Made by a program: the position numbers and the translations under genes
Part shown: positions 26,098 to 34,426 of the stretch, piece after piece
Position numbering within the stretch: the first letter of the stretch is position 1
Layout: each line of letters starts with the position of its first letter
Notes under the pieces: model-generated
Database searches by the model: none
What the model was told of the DNA's origin: nothing
The model's input: only the letters and a program-made list of their open reading frames with translations
Assembly (NCBI GenBank): GCA_002404015.1
Contig: DHIW01000009.1
Span: 1-57,014 of the forward strand
DNA from: Chloroflexi bacterium UBA4736
GTDB taxonomy: Bacteria > Chloroflexota > Dormibacteria > Dormibacterales > Dormibacteraceae
DNA length: 57,014 nucleotides
Direction: 5' to 3'

Positions 26098-26185
26098 CAG
26101 TCGGGGTCCCCGAAAGATCGCGAGATCTTTTGGGGTGACATCAGTCGGGGTCCCCGAAAAATCGCGAGATCTTTTGGGGTGACAT
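26098..26185 (-). repeat. Two 44-bp tandem hairpin units carrying micro-ORFs between tatC and rph
   Basis: Two direct copies (26098-26141 and 26142-26185) differ at one base. On the minus strand each unit can fold CCCCaAAAGATC-TCGC-GATCTTTcGGGG; the single difference changes a G-C pair to G-U and keeps the stem. The GGGG arm can instead pair with a CCCC just downstream. Each unit also reads ATG + 13 codons + TGA ([14 protein letters not shown] and [14 protein letters not shown]). The tatC stop, both micro-ORFs and the rph start are linked by successive TGATG overlaps. Function unknown: a translational relay, an RNA-processing element or a repeat-family insertion. Confidence 0.8.
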
Positions 26186-26928
26186 CAGTGGCCGCTGAGC
26201 TTGAGAAGCAGCGCGGTGCCCTCCCAGAAGACCCAGAGCGGCACGAAGAGGATCAAAGGCGTCACGGGATCGACGCCGGGGGTCAGCACGTTGGCCAGGA
26301 TGCCCAGCCCGATGACCCAGTAGAAGCGGTTCTTGTAGAGCCACTTCGAGCTGATCAGGCCGAGCCGCCCCAGCGAGTAGAGCACCACCGGGAGCTCGAA
26401 GACGATGCCGAACGCCAGGACCATGACCATGATGAAGCCGAGCAGCTCGGCGCCACCAGCCAGGTACTGCGCGTCCGACGGCGCCAGGCTGGTGAGGACC
26501 TTCACGAAGAGCGGCAGCGAGTACAGGGCGAAGGCGGTGCCTAGGTAGAAAAAGATGATCGTCGCGATGACCATCGGCATCACCACCCGTCTTTCGTGGA
26601 GGTGCAGGCCGGGACTGATGAACCACCAGAGCTGCTGGATCATCACCGGCGCCGCCACGATGATCCCGATGTAGAGGGCGACCTTGATGTCCAGGATCAC
26701 CCCGCCGGTCAGGTCGAGATAGACCACGTGGCCGGATGGGATGCCCGAGCGCTGGACCAGCGCGTTGAACGCCCGGCCGGCGAAGAACAGGCCGATCAGC
26801 GTGGTGAGGAGCCAGGCGGCCGCGCAGACGATGAGCATGCGGCGCAGAGCCTCGAGGTGCTCCATGATCGACATGCGCGAGTCCTCGACTGAGCGAGGGG
26901 TGCGCGGGCCCCTTGTCAGAAGGGCCAT
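26185..26928 (-). CDS. tatC: Sec-independent protein translocase subunit TatC
   Basis: A 247-residue six-helix receptor of the twin-arginine translocase that recognises RR signal peptides. The conserved N-terminal SIMEHLEALRRMLI is followed by helices and the periplasmic loop FVKVLTSLAPSDAQYL, then FELPVVLYSLGRLGLIS. It lies downstream of tatA on the same strand with a 9-bp gap. Its stop is linked to the micro-ORF repeat by TGATG. Confidence 0.94.
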   Translation of the reverse strand: MALLTRGPRTPRSVEDSRMSIMEHLEALRRMLIVCAAAWLLTTLIGLFFAGRAFNALVQRSGIPSGHVVYLDLTGGVILDIKVALYIGIIVAAPVMIQQLWWFISPGLHLHERRVVMPMVIATIIFFYLGTAFALYSLPLFVKVLTSLAPSDAQYLAGGAELLGFIMVMVLAFGIVFELPVVLYSLGRLGLISSKWLYKNRFYWVIGLGILANVLTPGVDPVTPLILFVPLWVFWEGTALLLKLSGH

Positions 26929-26937
26929 GAGGCGGGT

Positions 26938-27171
26938 CTAGCTCTTCTTCTCGGTCTCGACCTTGGTCTCGGTCGCCGCAACCGGCGCCTCGTCCTTCTT
27001 TTCGGACGCTGCGTTCTTGACCTCGTCGGTGAGCTCGGTCGTCGCCTTGCGGAACTCCTTGATGCCGCGCCCGATCGCGCCTCCCAGCTCGGGCAGCTTG
27101 CCCGGCCCGAAGATGATCAGGACGATGGCCAGAAGTACGACCAGGAAGAGTGGGTGAATGTTCAGGGGCAT
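26938..27171 (-). CDS. tatA: Sec-independent protein translocase subunit TatA
   Basis: A 77-residue pore-forming Tat subunit with one membrane helix ([20 protein letters not shown]), the conserved [10 protein letters not shown] hinge, an amphipathic helix ([10 protein letters not shown]) and a charged Lys/Glu/Thr tail. The start is at [12 protein letters not shown] longer open frame upstream has unrelated composition and spans a perfect TATAAT box. No tatB is seen, so this may be a minimal TatA-TatC system. Confidence 0.92.
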   Translation of the reverse strand: MPLNIHPLFLVVLLAIVLIIFGPGKLPELGGAIGRGIKEFRKATTELTDEVKNAASEKKDEAPVAATETKVETEKKS

Positions 27172-27195
27172 GTGCTTCTCGTTTACCTCGACCGG

Positions 27196-27201
27196 ATTAT
27201 A
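27196..27201 (-). promoter_or_regulatory. -10 element before tatA
   Basis: A perfect TATAAT on the minus strand, 25 bases before the tatA ATG, with no recognisable -35 at the right distance. The rest of the 27172-27352 gap shows no gene. Confidence 0.45.
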
Positions 27202-27352
27202 CGTTCGCGCATCGCCGCCCCCGCCCCCCACACGAGGATGCCGGCACGGGCCGTCGACAGGATGAACGCCTCGGACTGGGAAGGGGGCAAATATACGCCC
27301 GCGTCGGGACTCGCGCCGGGGCATTTCGCAGATCCCGCCAGGTTGCGCCGGC

Positions 27353-28027
27353 TCAGCCCTGGTGGACCTCGATCCGGACTATGCGGTCATCTGTCGTCAG
27401 GCCCTGGGCGACGTCGAACCCGAGGGTGACGGTTGCGAAGTGGTTGTAGGCGACGCTGGGTGTGCCGCCCGCCCAGTTGTCGGTCGTGATGAAGAACTGG
27501 CCGCCGTTGATGGGGCCGCCGCCGGGCGCCCTGGCCATGCCCAGCGAGCCCGGCTGCCAGTGGTCGTTGGGGTCGACCTCAGCCGGGAGCGTGTAGCCGG
27601 GACCCCCCTTGCCGTTGCCCTGGGGATCGCCGCTCTGGATCACCCAGGCCTGCTTGCCGAAGAACGGCAGGCCGTCGTAGTAGCCGTTCAGCGCCAGGAC
27701 GATGAAGTTGTTGACGGTGATCGGCGTCGTGCTGGCGTTGAAGACGACGCTGATCTGGCCCCGCGTGGTCACGATCTTGCCGTTGTAGATCTTTGTGGGG
27801 TTGATGCACGTTTCCGGCGGCCCCGCGTAGAGGCGGGGAGCGAGCTCGCGCTGCGTGTGGCAGTTCCTGAACGGCCCGCTCGGGGCCGGCTTCAGGGCCA
27901 GGTTCAGGCCGACCCCGGCCAGGATCACGACCACGATCAGGCCCAGCGTCACAAGGGCGGCGGTGGTCGTGCCGACTGGCGGCGGAGGCGCGCTGGCCGG
28001 CGCCTCTCTCAGCCTTCGGCGAGCCAC
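27353..28027 (-). CDS. Membrane-anchored cyclophilin-type peptidyl-prolyl isomerase
   Basis: A 224-residue protein with a basic N-terminal segment, a single membrane helix (about 23-45, [20 protein letters not shown]) and an extracytoplasmic cyclophilin domain: [40 protein letters not shown] and the core NGGQFFITT. It would assist folding of exported proteins. It begins 19 bases inside the 3' end of hemB, so it is likely co-transcribed with the heme genes. Confidence 0.86.
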   Translation of the reverse strand: MARRRLREAPASAPPPPVGTTTAALVTLGLIVVVILAGVGLNLALKPAPSGPFRNCHTQRELAPRLYAGPPETCINPTKIYNGKIVTTRGQISVVFNASTTPITVNNFIVLALNGYYDGLPFFGKQAWVIQSGDPQGNGKGGPGYTLPAEVDPNDHWQPGSLGMARAPGGGPINGGQFFITTDNWAGGTPSVAYNHFATVTLGFDVAQGLTTDDRIVRIEVHQG

Positions 28028-29010
28028 TCGGCGGCCTCCAGCGCGTGGTACGTGATGAGGATGTCGGCGCCGGCCCGGCGGATCGAGCCGAGGATCTCGA
28101 GCGCCAGCCGGCGGCCGTCGATCCAGCCCCGCTCGGACGCGGCCTTGACCATCGAATACTCGGCGCTGACGTTGTAGGCCGCGAGCGGCTGGTCGAACCG
28201 CTGGCGCGCTTGGGCCACCACGTCGAGGTACGCCAGGGCGGGCTTGACCATCAGGATGTCGGCCCCTTCGATGAGGTCCTGCTCCAGCTCGGCGATCGCC
28301 TCTCGGCGGTTGGCGGGGTCCATCTGGTAGCCGCGCCGGTCTCCGAAGCGGGGCGTCGAGCCCGCGGCCTCGCGAAACGGGCCATAGAAACCCGAGGCGT
28401 ATTTGGCCGCGTAGGCGATGATCCCGACCGAGTGGTGGCCGCTCTCGTCGAGCGCTGCCCGGATGGCACCGACCTGGCCGTCCATCATCCCCGAGGGGGC
28501 GATGAAATCGGCGCCGGCGTCGGCCTGACTGACCGCGACCCGCTGGTAGGTCTCGAGCGTCCGGTCGTTGTCCACCTGCTCGCCGGCAAGGACGCCGCAG
28601 TGGCCGTGATCCGTGTACTCGCAGAGGCAGAGGTCGGCCACGACCGCCAGGCGGTCGCCGTGGGCTTCCTTGATCGCCCCGATCGCCTGCTGGGCGATGC
28701 CGTCCGGCCGCCAGGCCTCGCTGCCGGCCGAGTCCTTGTGCGTCGGGATCCCGAACAGCAGGACGGCCGGGATGCCCAGCTCGGCCGCTCGCGCCGCCCT
28801 GGCGACCAGCGACGGCGTCGTGAGCTGGAACTGGCCGGGCATGGAGGGGATCTCCCGGTCGTCGGAGGCGCCCTCGGCAACGAACATCGGGTAGACGAAG
28901 TGGGAGGCGTCGAGCGATGTCTCGCGGACCAGGCCGCGGACGGCCGACGTCTGGCGCAGCCGGCGGGCGCGCCGGGAAGGAAGCGGTGGGTCGAGACGGG
29001 TGGTGATCAT
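28009..29010 (-). CDS. hemB: Porphobilinogen synthase (delta-aminolevulinate dehydratase)
   Basis: A 333-residue enzyme that condenses two aminolevulinates to porphobilinogen. It has the metal-binding DLCLCEYTDHGHCG with three cysteines (zinc type), the Schiff-base lysine in ADILMVKPALAYLD and YNVSAEYSMVKAA. The ATG overlaps the stop of the upstream cobA-hemD gene (ATGA). A longer in-frame extension upstream is read-through of that gene in another frame. Confidence 0.95.
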   Translation of the reverse strand: MITTRLDPPLPSRRARRLRQTSAVRGLVRETSLDASHFVYPMFVAEGASDDREIPSMPGQFQLTTPSLVARAARAAELGIPAVLLFGIPTHKDSAGSEAWRPDGIAQQAIGAIKEAHGDRLAVVADLCLCEYTDHGHCGVLAGEQVDNDRTLETYQRVAVSQADAGADFIAPSGMMDGQVGAIRAALDESGHHSVGIIAYAAKYASGFYGPFREAAGSTPRFGDRRGYQMDPANRREAIAELEQDLIEGADILMVKPALAYLDVVAQARQRFDQPLAAYNVSAEYSMVKAASERGWIDGRRLALEILGSIRRAGADILITYHALEAAEWLAEG

Positions 29011-30431
29011 CCAGTGGCCTCCGCGATCGCGAGCGCGAGGCCGCGAGTCGTGTATTCGCGGGCGATTATATCGACCTTCAGGCCGAGCTTGCGGGCCGTG
29101 TCCGCGGTGACCGGGCCCATGCAGGCCACCCGGGCGCCGTTCAGCACCGCGGCCGCCTCGCCGGCCGCGAATGCCTGCACGAAGTTGGTGACGGTGGACG
29201 AGCTGGTAAAGGTGGCGACGTCCACCCCCCTGCCCGCGAACAGCCCGCGCAGCGCCGCCTCCGCGGCGGCCGGGCAAACGGTCTCGTACACGGCCAGGAT
29301 CTCCACCTCGGCTCCCTTTTGCGCAAGCAGCGCCGGCAGGGCGTCCCGCGCGACCTTGGCCCGGGGGACCAGCACGCGGGCGCCATCCAGGTCCCAGCCC
29401 TTCAGCGCGTCGGCCAAACCCTCCGCCGAGTACTCCCCCGCGACGAGGTCGGCCTGGATCCCGTGCCCTTCCAGGCTGCGGGCGGTCTCCGAACCGATCG
29501 CGCAGACCCGGCACGGCTGCAGGCTGCGGGCGTCGAGCCCGGCGTCGAACAGCATCTCGAAGATGATGTCCACGGCATTTGTCGACGTGAAAACGACGAG
29601 GCTGGTCTTCGGAAGCAGCCCGAAAGCCCGCCGGGTGGCGTCGCCGGCCCCGATGGGCCGGATCTCGATCGTGGGAACGTGGACCACCTCGGCGCCGAGC
29701 TCGGTGAGCTGGCCCCGGAAAGGCTCGACCTGGTGCTGGGCTCGGGTGACCAGGATGCGCCGGCCGTGAAGAGGCCGCCGGGAGTGGGTGTCCAGCTGCT
29801 CGGCCAGGTCCACGCCCGGGCCGATGACGATCAGGGCGTCCCCTTGCTGGCTGGTTTGGCCGGCCATATCTCTCAGCTCGACCAGGCTGCCAGACCGCCG
29901 GTACTGGCCGGGGTTGCCCGGGTTCACGATGAAGGCCGCCTTGGCCTCCGGCGCGAAGCCCGCCCCGAGAAGGGCCCGGATGCCCGACTCCCACCAGCCC
30001 GCGGCCAGCCGGAGCACGGTGGTCTCGCCGTCGCGGCGCAGCCCGATCTGGATCGAGGCCGACCTGCCCTCCACGGTGAGGGGCACACCGCTGACGGTGG
30101 GGCCTGCCATCTCGGCCACCAGCCCGGGCACCGATTCGAATGACACCCCCGAGCGGGCCAGCTTCAGGCCGAGCTGAACGGCGGCGGCCCCGGCATAGGG
30201 GTCACCGGCGTACAGGACGACCACCTTGAGGCCCTTGCGGGCCAGCCCCAGTACGTCCTCGTCGCTGACGAAGCGGCTCACGTCGGCGCTCGGCCGGGCC
30301 AGGCTGAGCAAGCCGATCTCGACCAGGTGGTGGCGGACCGCGTCGGCTCCGCGGATCGCCTCGACGGCCTGCACTGTGACCATCCCCGGGTGGCCGGGGC
30401 CGACACCCACCAGCTGGACAAGCCCGCTCAC
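29007..30431 (-). CDS. hemD: Fusion of a tetrapyrrole methylase-like domain and uroporphyrinogen-III synthase
   Basis: A 474-residue two-domain protein. Residues 1-235 resemble uroporphyrinogen-III C-methyltransferase (QLVGVGPGHPGMVTVQAVEA, PGLVAEMAGPTVSGVPLT), but the canonical GGDPFxFGRG is AGDPYAGAAA and YDRLV is RHHLV. Residues about 238-474 are HemD (GRRILVTRAQHQVEPFRGQL, VVFTSTNAVDIIFEML, ACMGPVTADTARKLGLKVD), which closes and inverts hydroxymethylbilane to uroporphyrinogen III. The GTG start overlaps the hemC stop (GTGA). HemD activity is likely; methylase activity is doubtful. Confidence 0.87.
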   Translation of the reverse strand: MSGLVQLVGVGPGHPGMVTVQAVEAIRGADAVRHHLVEIGLLSLARPSADVSRFVSDEDVLGLARKGLKVVVLYAGDPYAGAAAVQLGLKLARSGVSFESVPGLVAEMAGPTVSGVPLTVEGRSASIQIGLRRDGETTVLRLAAGWWESGIRALLGAGFAPEAKAAFIVNPGNPGQYRRSGSLVELRDMAGQTSQQGDALIVIGPGVDLAEQLDTHSRRPLHGRRILVTRAQHQVEPFRGQLTELGAEVVHVPTIEIRPIGAGDATRRAFGLLPKTSLVVFTSTNAVDIIFEMLFDAGLDARSLQPCRVCAIGSETARSLEGHGIQADLVAGEYSAEGLADALKGWDLDGARVLVPRAKVARDALPALLAQKGAEVEILAVYETVCPAAAEAALRGLFAGRGVDVATFTSSSTVTNFVQAFAAGEAAAVLNGARVACMGPVTADTARKLGLKVDIIAREYTTRGLALAIAEATG

Positions 30432-31306
30432 GAGCGCGCCATCAGCTGGCGGGCGGCGCCATCGCCGAGCGCCTCCGGATCGTTGGGATCTCCGGTCGCT
30501 GTGATCCGTCTGGCCTGGCCGCCCTCGACGAGCACCCCCCGGAGCACCAGGAGGTCGGACTCGATGGTGGCAAGCGCGCCGACCGGGGCCTGGCAGCCGC
30601 CGCCCAGGCCGGCCAGGAACGCCCGCTCCGCCCGCACGGCGGCGGAGGTGCCGGGGTCGTCGACGGCCAGCGCCCGCTCCCGCCACTCGCCCTCCGCCAG
30701 CGTCTGGATGGCGATGGCGCCCTGGCCGGGCGCCGGCAGGCACAGTTCCGGATCGAGGTACTCGCTCACCTCGGCTGCCAGGCCGAGCCGGTGCAGGCCG
30801 GCCGCGGCCAGCACGATCGCGCTGAACTCGCCCCGGTCGAGCTTGGCGATCCGGGTCGGCACGTTGCCCCGGACGGGCAGCACCTCCAGGTCGGGCCGGA
30901 CCAGGAGGATCTGGGCCCGGCGGCGGCTGGAGTCGGTGCCCACGCGAGCGCCCATTGGCAGCTCGAGCAGCCGGCCGGCCCGGGAGACCAGAACGTCGCG
31001 GGGATCCTCGCGGGGGAGCACCGCGGCGACCTGAAAGGCCGCGGAGTCCTCCACTGGGAGGTCTTTCAGGCTGTGCGCCGCGAACTGCGCGGTCCCGGCC
31101 AGCAGCGCGCGCTCCAGGCTGTCTGTGAAGAAGCCCTTGCCCTCGACCTTCTCGAGCGAGATGTCATGGAGATGGTCGCCGGCCGTCTCCAACTCCAGGA
31201 GTGCGAGCTGGAGGTCGGAGTGGACGGCGGCCAGGGCTAGCCGGACCGCCTCCGCCTGGATCCGCGCCAGACGGCTGGCGCGGGTCGCGATCAGCGCGTC
31301 AGGCAT
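30428..31306 (-). CDS. hemC: Hydroxymethylbilane synthase (porphobilinogen deaminase)
   Basis: A 292-residue enzyme that joins four porphobilinogens into hydroxymethylbilane. It has LIATRASRLARIQAEAV, FTDSLERALLAGTAQFAAHS with SLKDLP, VGTDSSRRRAQIL and the dipyrromethane attachment cysteine in GGGCQAPVGA. First gene of the reverse hemC-hemD-hemB series. Confidence 0.95.
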   Translation of the reverse strand: MPDALIATRASRLARIQAEAVRLALAAVHSDLQLALLELETAGDHLHDISLEKVEGKGFFTDSLERALLAGTAQFAAHSLKDLPVEDSAAFQVAAVLPREDPRDVLVSRAGRLLELPMGARVGTDSSRRRAQILLVRPDLEVLPVRGNVPTRIAKLDRGEFSAIVLAAAGLHRLGLAAEVSEYLDPELCLPAPGQGAIAIQTLAEGEWRERALAVDDPGTSAAVRAERAFLAGLGGGCQAPVGALATIESDLLVLRGVLVEGGQARRITATGDPNDPEALGDGAARQLMARS

Positions 31307-31330
31307 GCTGCATGAGACCGTCCGCCTAGG

Positions 31331-32296
31331 TTAGATGTTCCGCGAGATGACGTAGTCCGCCAGGACTGCCATGGCTTCGACCGCCGGGTGGCTGGGGAGC
31401 TCGTCGAGGCGGCGGCGGGCGTGGCCGGCGATGTCCCTGGCTCGCGCCAACGCGGACTCGGCGGCTCCGCAGCCGCGAACCAGGTCCACCACCCGAGCCA
31501 CCTGCTCGGCGGTGAGAGGGCGTCCCTCCGGCAGCAGCTGCTCCAGCCCGGGTCCCACGGTCGGATCCGCCAGGGCCAGCATGAGCGGCAGCGTGGCGCT
31601 CCCCTCGAGCAGGTCATGGCCGACCGGCTTCCCCACTTCGCGCTCCTCGGCCGTGTAGTCGAGGACGTCGTCGGCGATCTGGAAGGCAAGGCCGAGGTGA
31701 TGGCCGTAGGCGCGAAGCACTCCCTCGACCGGGCGCTCAAGGCCTCCCAGCATGGCGCCGACGGCGCAGGCCGCCTCGAGCAGCTGCGCGGTCTTGCGCT
31801 GGATCCGGGCCAGGTACTCCGCCTCGGAAGGGCGGTACCGGTAGCGATCGGCCTGCTGCTTCAACTCCCCGTCGCAGATCACCATCACCGCGTGCGCCAG
31901 CTCGTCGACAACCCCGGCGCCGGCCCGGCTCGCCTCCCGGTAGGCCTTGGCGAAGTGGAAGTCGCCGACCAGGATGCCGGCAGCCTCGCCCCGCGTGGCG
32001 TACACGGTGGGCCGGCCGCGCCGGGTGGCCGAGCGATCGATGACGTCGTCATGGACGAGGGTGGCGGCGTGCAGCAGTTCGACGGCCAGGGCAGCGGGCA
32101 GCGCCTGCTCCAGGTGGTAGTCGCCCAGGCTGGCGCAGAGCAGCACCAGCCCTGGCCGCAGGCGTTTGCCGCCGGCGCCGACCAGCTCGGCCATCGGCCC
32201 GGCCGCCGAGGGTGGCTCGGCGGCCAGCGACTCCAGCAGGGCGGCCTCGAACCGGGGCATATCGGCCGCGACCGGTCCGAAAAGCGGCTGGCTCAA
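31331..32296 (-). CDS. Polyprenyl diphosphate synthase
   Basis: A 321-residue all-helical trans-prenyltransferase. The first Asp-rich motif is in LVHDDVIDRSATRRGRPTV and the second in FQIADDVLDYTAEER; GGKRLRPGLVLL precedes them. It probably makes the long side chain of menaquinone (heptaprenyl- to nonaprenyl-type); chain length cannot be set by eye. It sits between murI and hemC on the same strand. Confidence 0.9.
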   Translation of the reverse strand: MSQPLFGPVAADMPRFEAALLESLAAEPPSAAGPMAELVGAGGKRLRPGLVLLCASLGDYHLEQALPAALAVELLHAATLVHDDVIDRSATRRGRPTVYATRGEAAGILVGDFHFAKAYREASRAGAGVVDELAHAVMVICDGELKQQADRYRYRPSEAEYLARIQRKTAQLLEAACAVGAMLGGLERPVEGVLRAYGHHLGLAFQIADDVLDYTAEEREVGKPVGHDLLEGSATLPLMLALADPTVGPGLEQLLPEGRPLTAEQVARVVDLVRGCGAAESALARARDIAGHARRRLDELPSHPAVEAMAVLADYVISRNI

Positions 32297-32335
32297 ATCA
32301 GGGCCGCCGAGACATCGCCAGGTCTCCTGGGGATC

Positions 32336-33139
32336 TCAATCCTTGAGGTTGATCTCGCGCACCTCGGGGACGCGCTCCCCAAAGAGGATCTCGGCGACCT
32401 CGTTGAAGCGCTCCGGCACGGACGTGACCAGCAGCTCGTGGGCGCCCCCCGGCTCGGTTGAGCGCATGCGTGCCTTGTCGAGCCGGCGCTCGACCATGGC
32501 GGCGGTGGTGCCTGCTGAATCCACCAGCGTGAATGCCCCGGGGTACACGCGCTCGATCGCCGGCCTCAGAAGGGGATAGTGCGTGCAGCCGAGCACCAGG
32601 GTGTCGGCGCCGAGGTTGGCGATCTCGGCCAGGTCGCGGCGCAGCGCCTCGTCGGCGCGAGGCGTGTCGGCGTCTCCAGCCTCCACGATGTCCACGAGCT
32701 CGGGGCAGGCCTTCTGGTAGACCCCGATCATGGGATCGATCTCCTTGATGGCGTGCAGGTATTCCTGGCTGAGGCGAGTGCCCTCGGTCGAGATCACGCC
32801 CACCAGGCCCTTCCGGGTCGCCTCGACCGCGGCCTGGGCGCCGGGGCTGATCACACCCACGATCGGCACGTCGAAGATCTCGCGGGCGGGGTTCAGGGCG
32901 GCGGCGGTCGCCGTGTTGCAGGCGATCACGACCATCTTCACGTCGCGCGACTCGAGGTACCGGACGATGTCGAACGCGAACTGCTTGACCTCCTCCTGGT
33001 AGCGCGGGCCGTAGGGGAAGTTGAGAAGGTCGGCGACGTAGATGGTTCGCTCCAGGGGCAGGCTGTCGCGGATGGCGCGGAGCACGGTCAGCCCACCGAC
33101 CCCCGAGTCGAACAAGCCGATCGGGCGGCTGTCGCCCAC
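32336..33139 (-). CDS. murI: Glutamate racemase
   Basis: A 267-residue cofactor-independent racemase that makes D-glutamate for peptidoglycan. It has PIGLFDSGVGGLTVLRAI, the first catalytic cysteine in VVIACNTATAAAL and the second in LVLGCTHYPLLRPAI. The GTG start lies 2 bases after the stop of the response-regulator gene; an in-frame ATG upstream lies within that gene. Confidence 0.93.
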   Translation of the reverse strand: MGDSRPIGLFDSGVGGLTVLRAIRDSLPLERTIYVADLLNFPYGPRYQEEVKQFAFDIVRYLESRDVKMVVIACNTATAAALNPAREIFDVPIVGVISPGAQAAVEATRKGLVGVISTEGTRLSQEYLHAIKEIDPMIGVYQKACPELVDIVEAGDADTPRADEALRRDLAEIANLGADTLVLGCTHYPLLRPAIERVYPGAFTLVDSAGTTAAMVERRLDKARMRSTEPGGAHELLVTSVPERFNEVAEILFGERVPEVREINLKD

Positions 33140-33141
33140 CC

Positions 33142-33861
33142 TCAGCCCTTCGCCGTAAGGCGGTAGCCGAGGCCGGGGACGGCCTCCAGCGCCACGCCGG
33201 CGTCCCGATTCGAGTCCAGCTTTTTGCGCAGCCGCTGCACGTGGGGGTCGACGGAGTGGTAGTCGACGTCGGCCAGGTAGCCCCACACCTTCTCCAGCAG
33301 CTGGGCCCGGGTCAGGACCCGGCCCGGGTTGGCGGCCAGGAGCGCCAGCAGGTTGAACTCGGTCATGGTCAGCTTGATCTCGCGCTCCCCCACGCGAACC
33401 CGCCGCCCCTCGGTGTCGATCTCCACGTTGCCGACCCCAAGCAGGCCCTCCTTCGAGGCGCCCGCGGGGGCCATTGCGGCGCGGCGCATGTGGGCTCCCA
33501 GGCGAGCGGAGAGCTCGCGGGCGTCGAATGGCTTGGTGATGTAGTCGTCGGCGCCCACCTCCAGGCCGACGACCACGTCAACCTTTGAGCTCCGGCCGGT
33601 GAGCATGATGATCGGGCAGCTGATGCCCAACCGGCGCAGCTCGCGGCAGACCTCGATCCCGCTAATGTCCGGCAGGACCCAGTCCAGCAGCACCAGGTCG
33701 GGCTCGCTGCTGGCCGCCACCTGGACGGCCTGGCGGCCGCTGGCGGACTCCACGACGTGATAGCCATCGCGGCGGCAGACGTCCCCGACGATCTCACGGA
33801 TCCCGGCGTCGTCCTCGATCACGAGGACGGTCTTGCGGCGGCGCGTGGTTTGGGCGCTCAT
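33142..33861 (-). CDS. OmpR/PhoB-type response regulator
   Basis: A 239-residue transcription factor. The receiver domain has acidic residues IEDDAG, phospho-acceptor Asp in DLVLLDWVLPD, Thr in IIMLTGRSS and Lys in YITKPFDARE. A winged-helix domain covers about 140-235 (TMTEFNLLALLAANPGRVLT, DVDYHSVDPHVQRLRKKLD). No histidine kinase gene is adjacent, so it is an orphan here. It is translated just ahead of murI (2-base gap), an unusual partner. Confidence 0.9.
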   Translation of the reverse strand: MSAQTTRRRKTVLVIEDDAGIREIVGDVCRRDGYHVVESASGRQAVQVAASSEPDLVLLDWVLPDISGIEVCRELRRLGISCPIIMLTGRSSKVDVVVGLEVGADDYITKPFDARELSARLGAHMRRAAMAPAGASKEGLLGVGNVEIDTEGRRVRVGEREIKLTMTEFNLLALLAANPGRVLTRAQLLEKVWGYLADVDYHSVDPHVQRLRKKLDSNRDAGVALEAVPGLGYRLTAKG

Positions 33862-33899
33862 TGACAGGCCTCGGCCTCCATTGTGCCGAGCCGCCGGGT

Positions 33900-34226
33900 T
33901 CAGCGCCCCGGGGGGGCGAACCCGACGGGGCGGGCCTCCTTCTTGGGACTCTTCGGCTTGCGCTGCAAAACCGCGTACTGATCGCCCGCCGCCACGATTT
34001 CGACGAGGTCCCAGCCGTCGGCCGAGGCCGTGGTCAGCTTCTCGGCCAGCGTCTTGCCATCGGTGACCTGGGCGGCGGTCAGCAGCTCGGTCCGGTATTC
34101 GTACTCCCGGCCTCCCATCGAGACCGCGGGCACCATTGGACCGGGGCCGGCGACTGCATCGATCTCTGGCTCGTCCGGCTCATCCGGCTCGTCGGGTTCC
34201 GGCTCTTCCTCGAAGCGCAGGCGCAT
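33900..34226 (-). CDS. Small acidic protein with DUF4177-like tail
   Basis: A 108-residue protein. It begins with an acidic Pro/Asp/Glu repeat (EPEPDEPDEPDEPE), then about 60 residues including REYEYRTELLTAAQVTDGKT and ADGWDLVEIVAAGDQYAVLQ, resembling the small DUF4177 fold in which a GWELV-type strand is conserved. Function unknown. Confidence 0.55.
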   Translation of the reverse strand: MRLRFEEEPEPDEPDEPDEPEIDAVAGPGPMVPAVSMGGREYEYRTELLTAAQVTDGKTLAEKLTTASADGWDLVEIVAAGDQYAVLQRKPKSPKKEARPVGFAPPGR

Positions 34227-34308
34227 CGCAAGGATTCTATTGGGATTGATCCGCGGGCTCCCGCCGGGCGGCCTGGAAAGGCATTGTCCCGGCGAGGGCC
34301 GGCTGAGG

Positions 34309-34392
34309 TGCGGGTGGTGGGACTCGAACCCACAAGCCGTTGAAGGCCGGACTTTTTAAGAGTCCTGCGTATGCCAGTTTCGCCACACCCGC
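34309..34392 (-). tRNA. tRNA-Leu (UAA anticodon)
   Basis: The minus strand gives an 84-base class II tRNA: acceptor GCGGGTG with CACCCGC, anticodon loop CTTAAAA (anticodon TAA) between GGACT and AGTCC, a long variable arm (GGCCTTCAACGGCT region) and T-loop TTCGAGT. CCA is not encoded. Confidence 0.95.
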
Positions 34393-34426
34393 AGCGCGCC
34401 CATTAAAGCCCTAATGCCAGGCCGGA

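Noticed and set aside
26098..26185. CRISPR-like array
   Set aside because: Two contiguous copies without spacers; not a CRISPR arrangement, and no cas genes are present.
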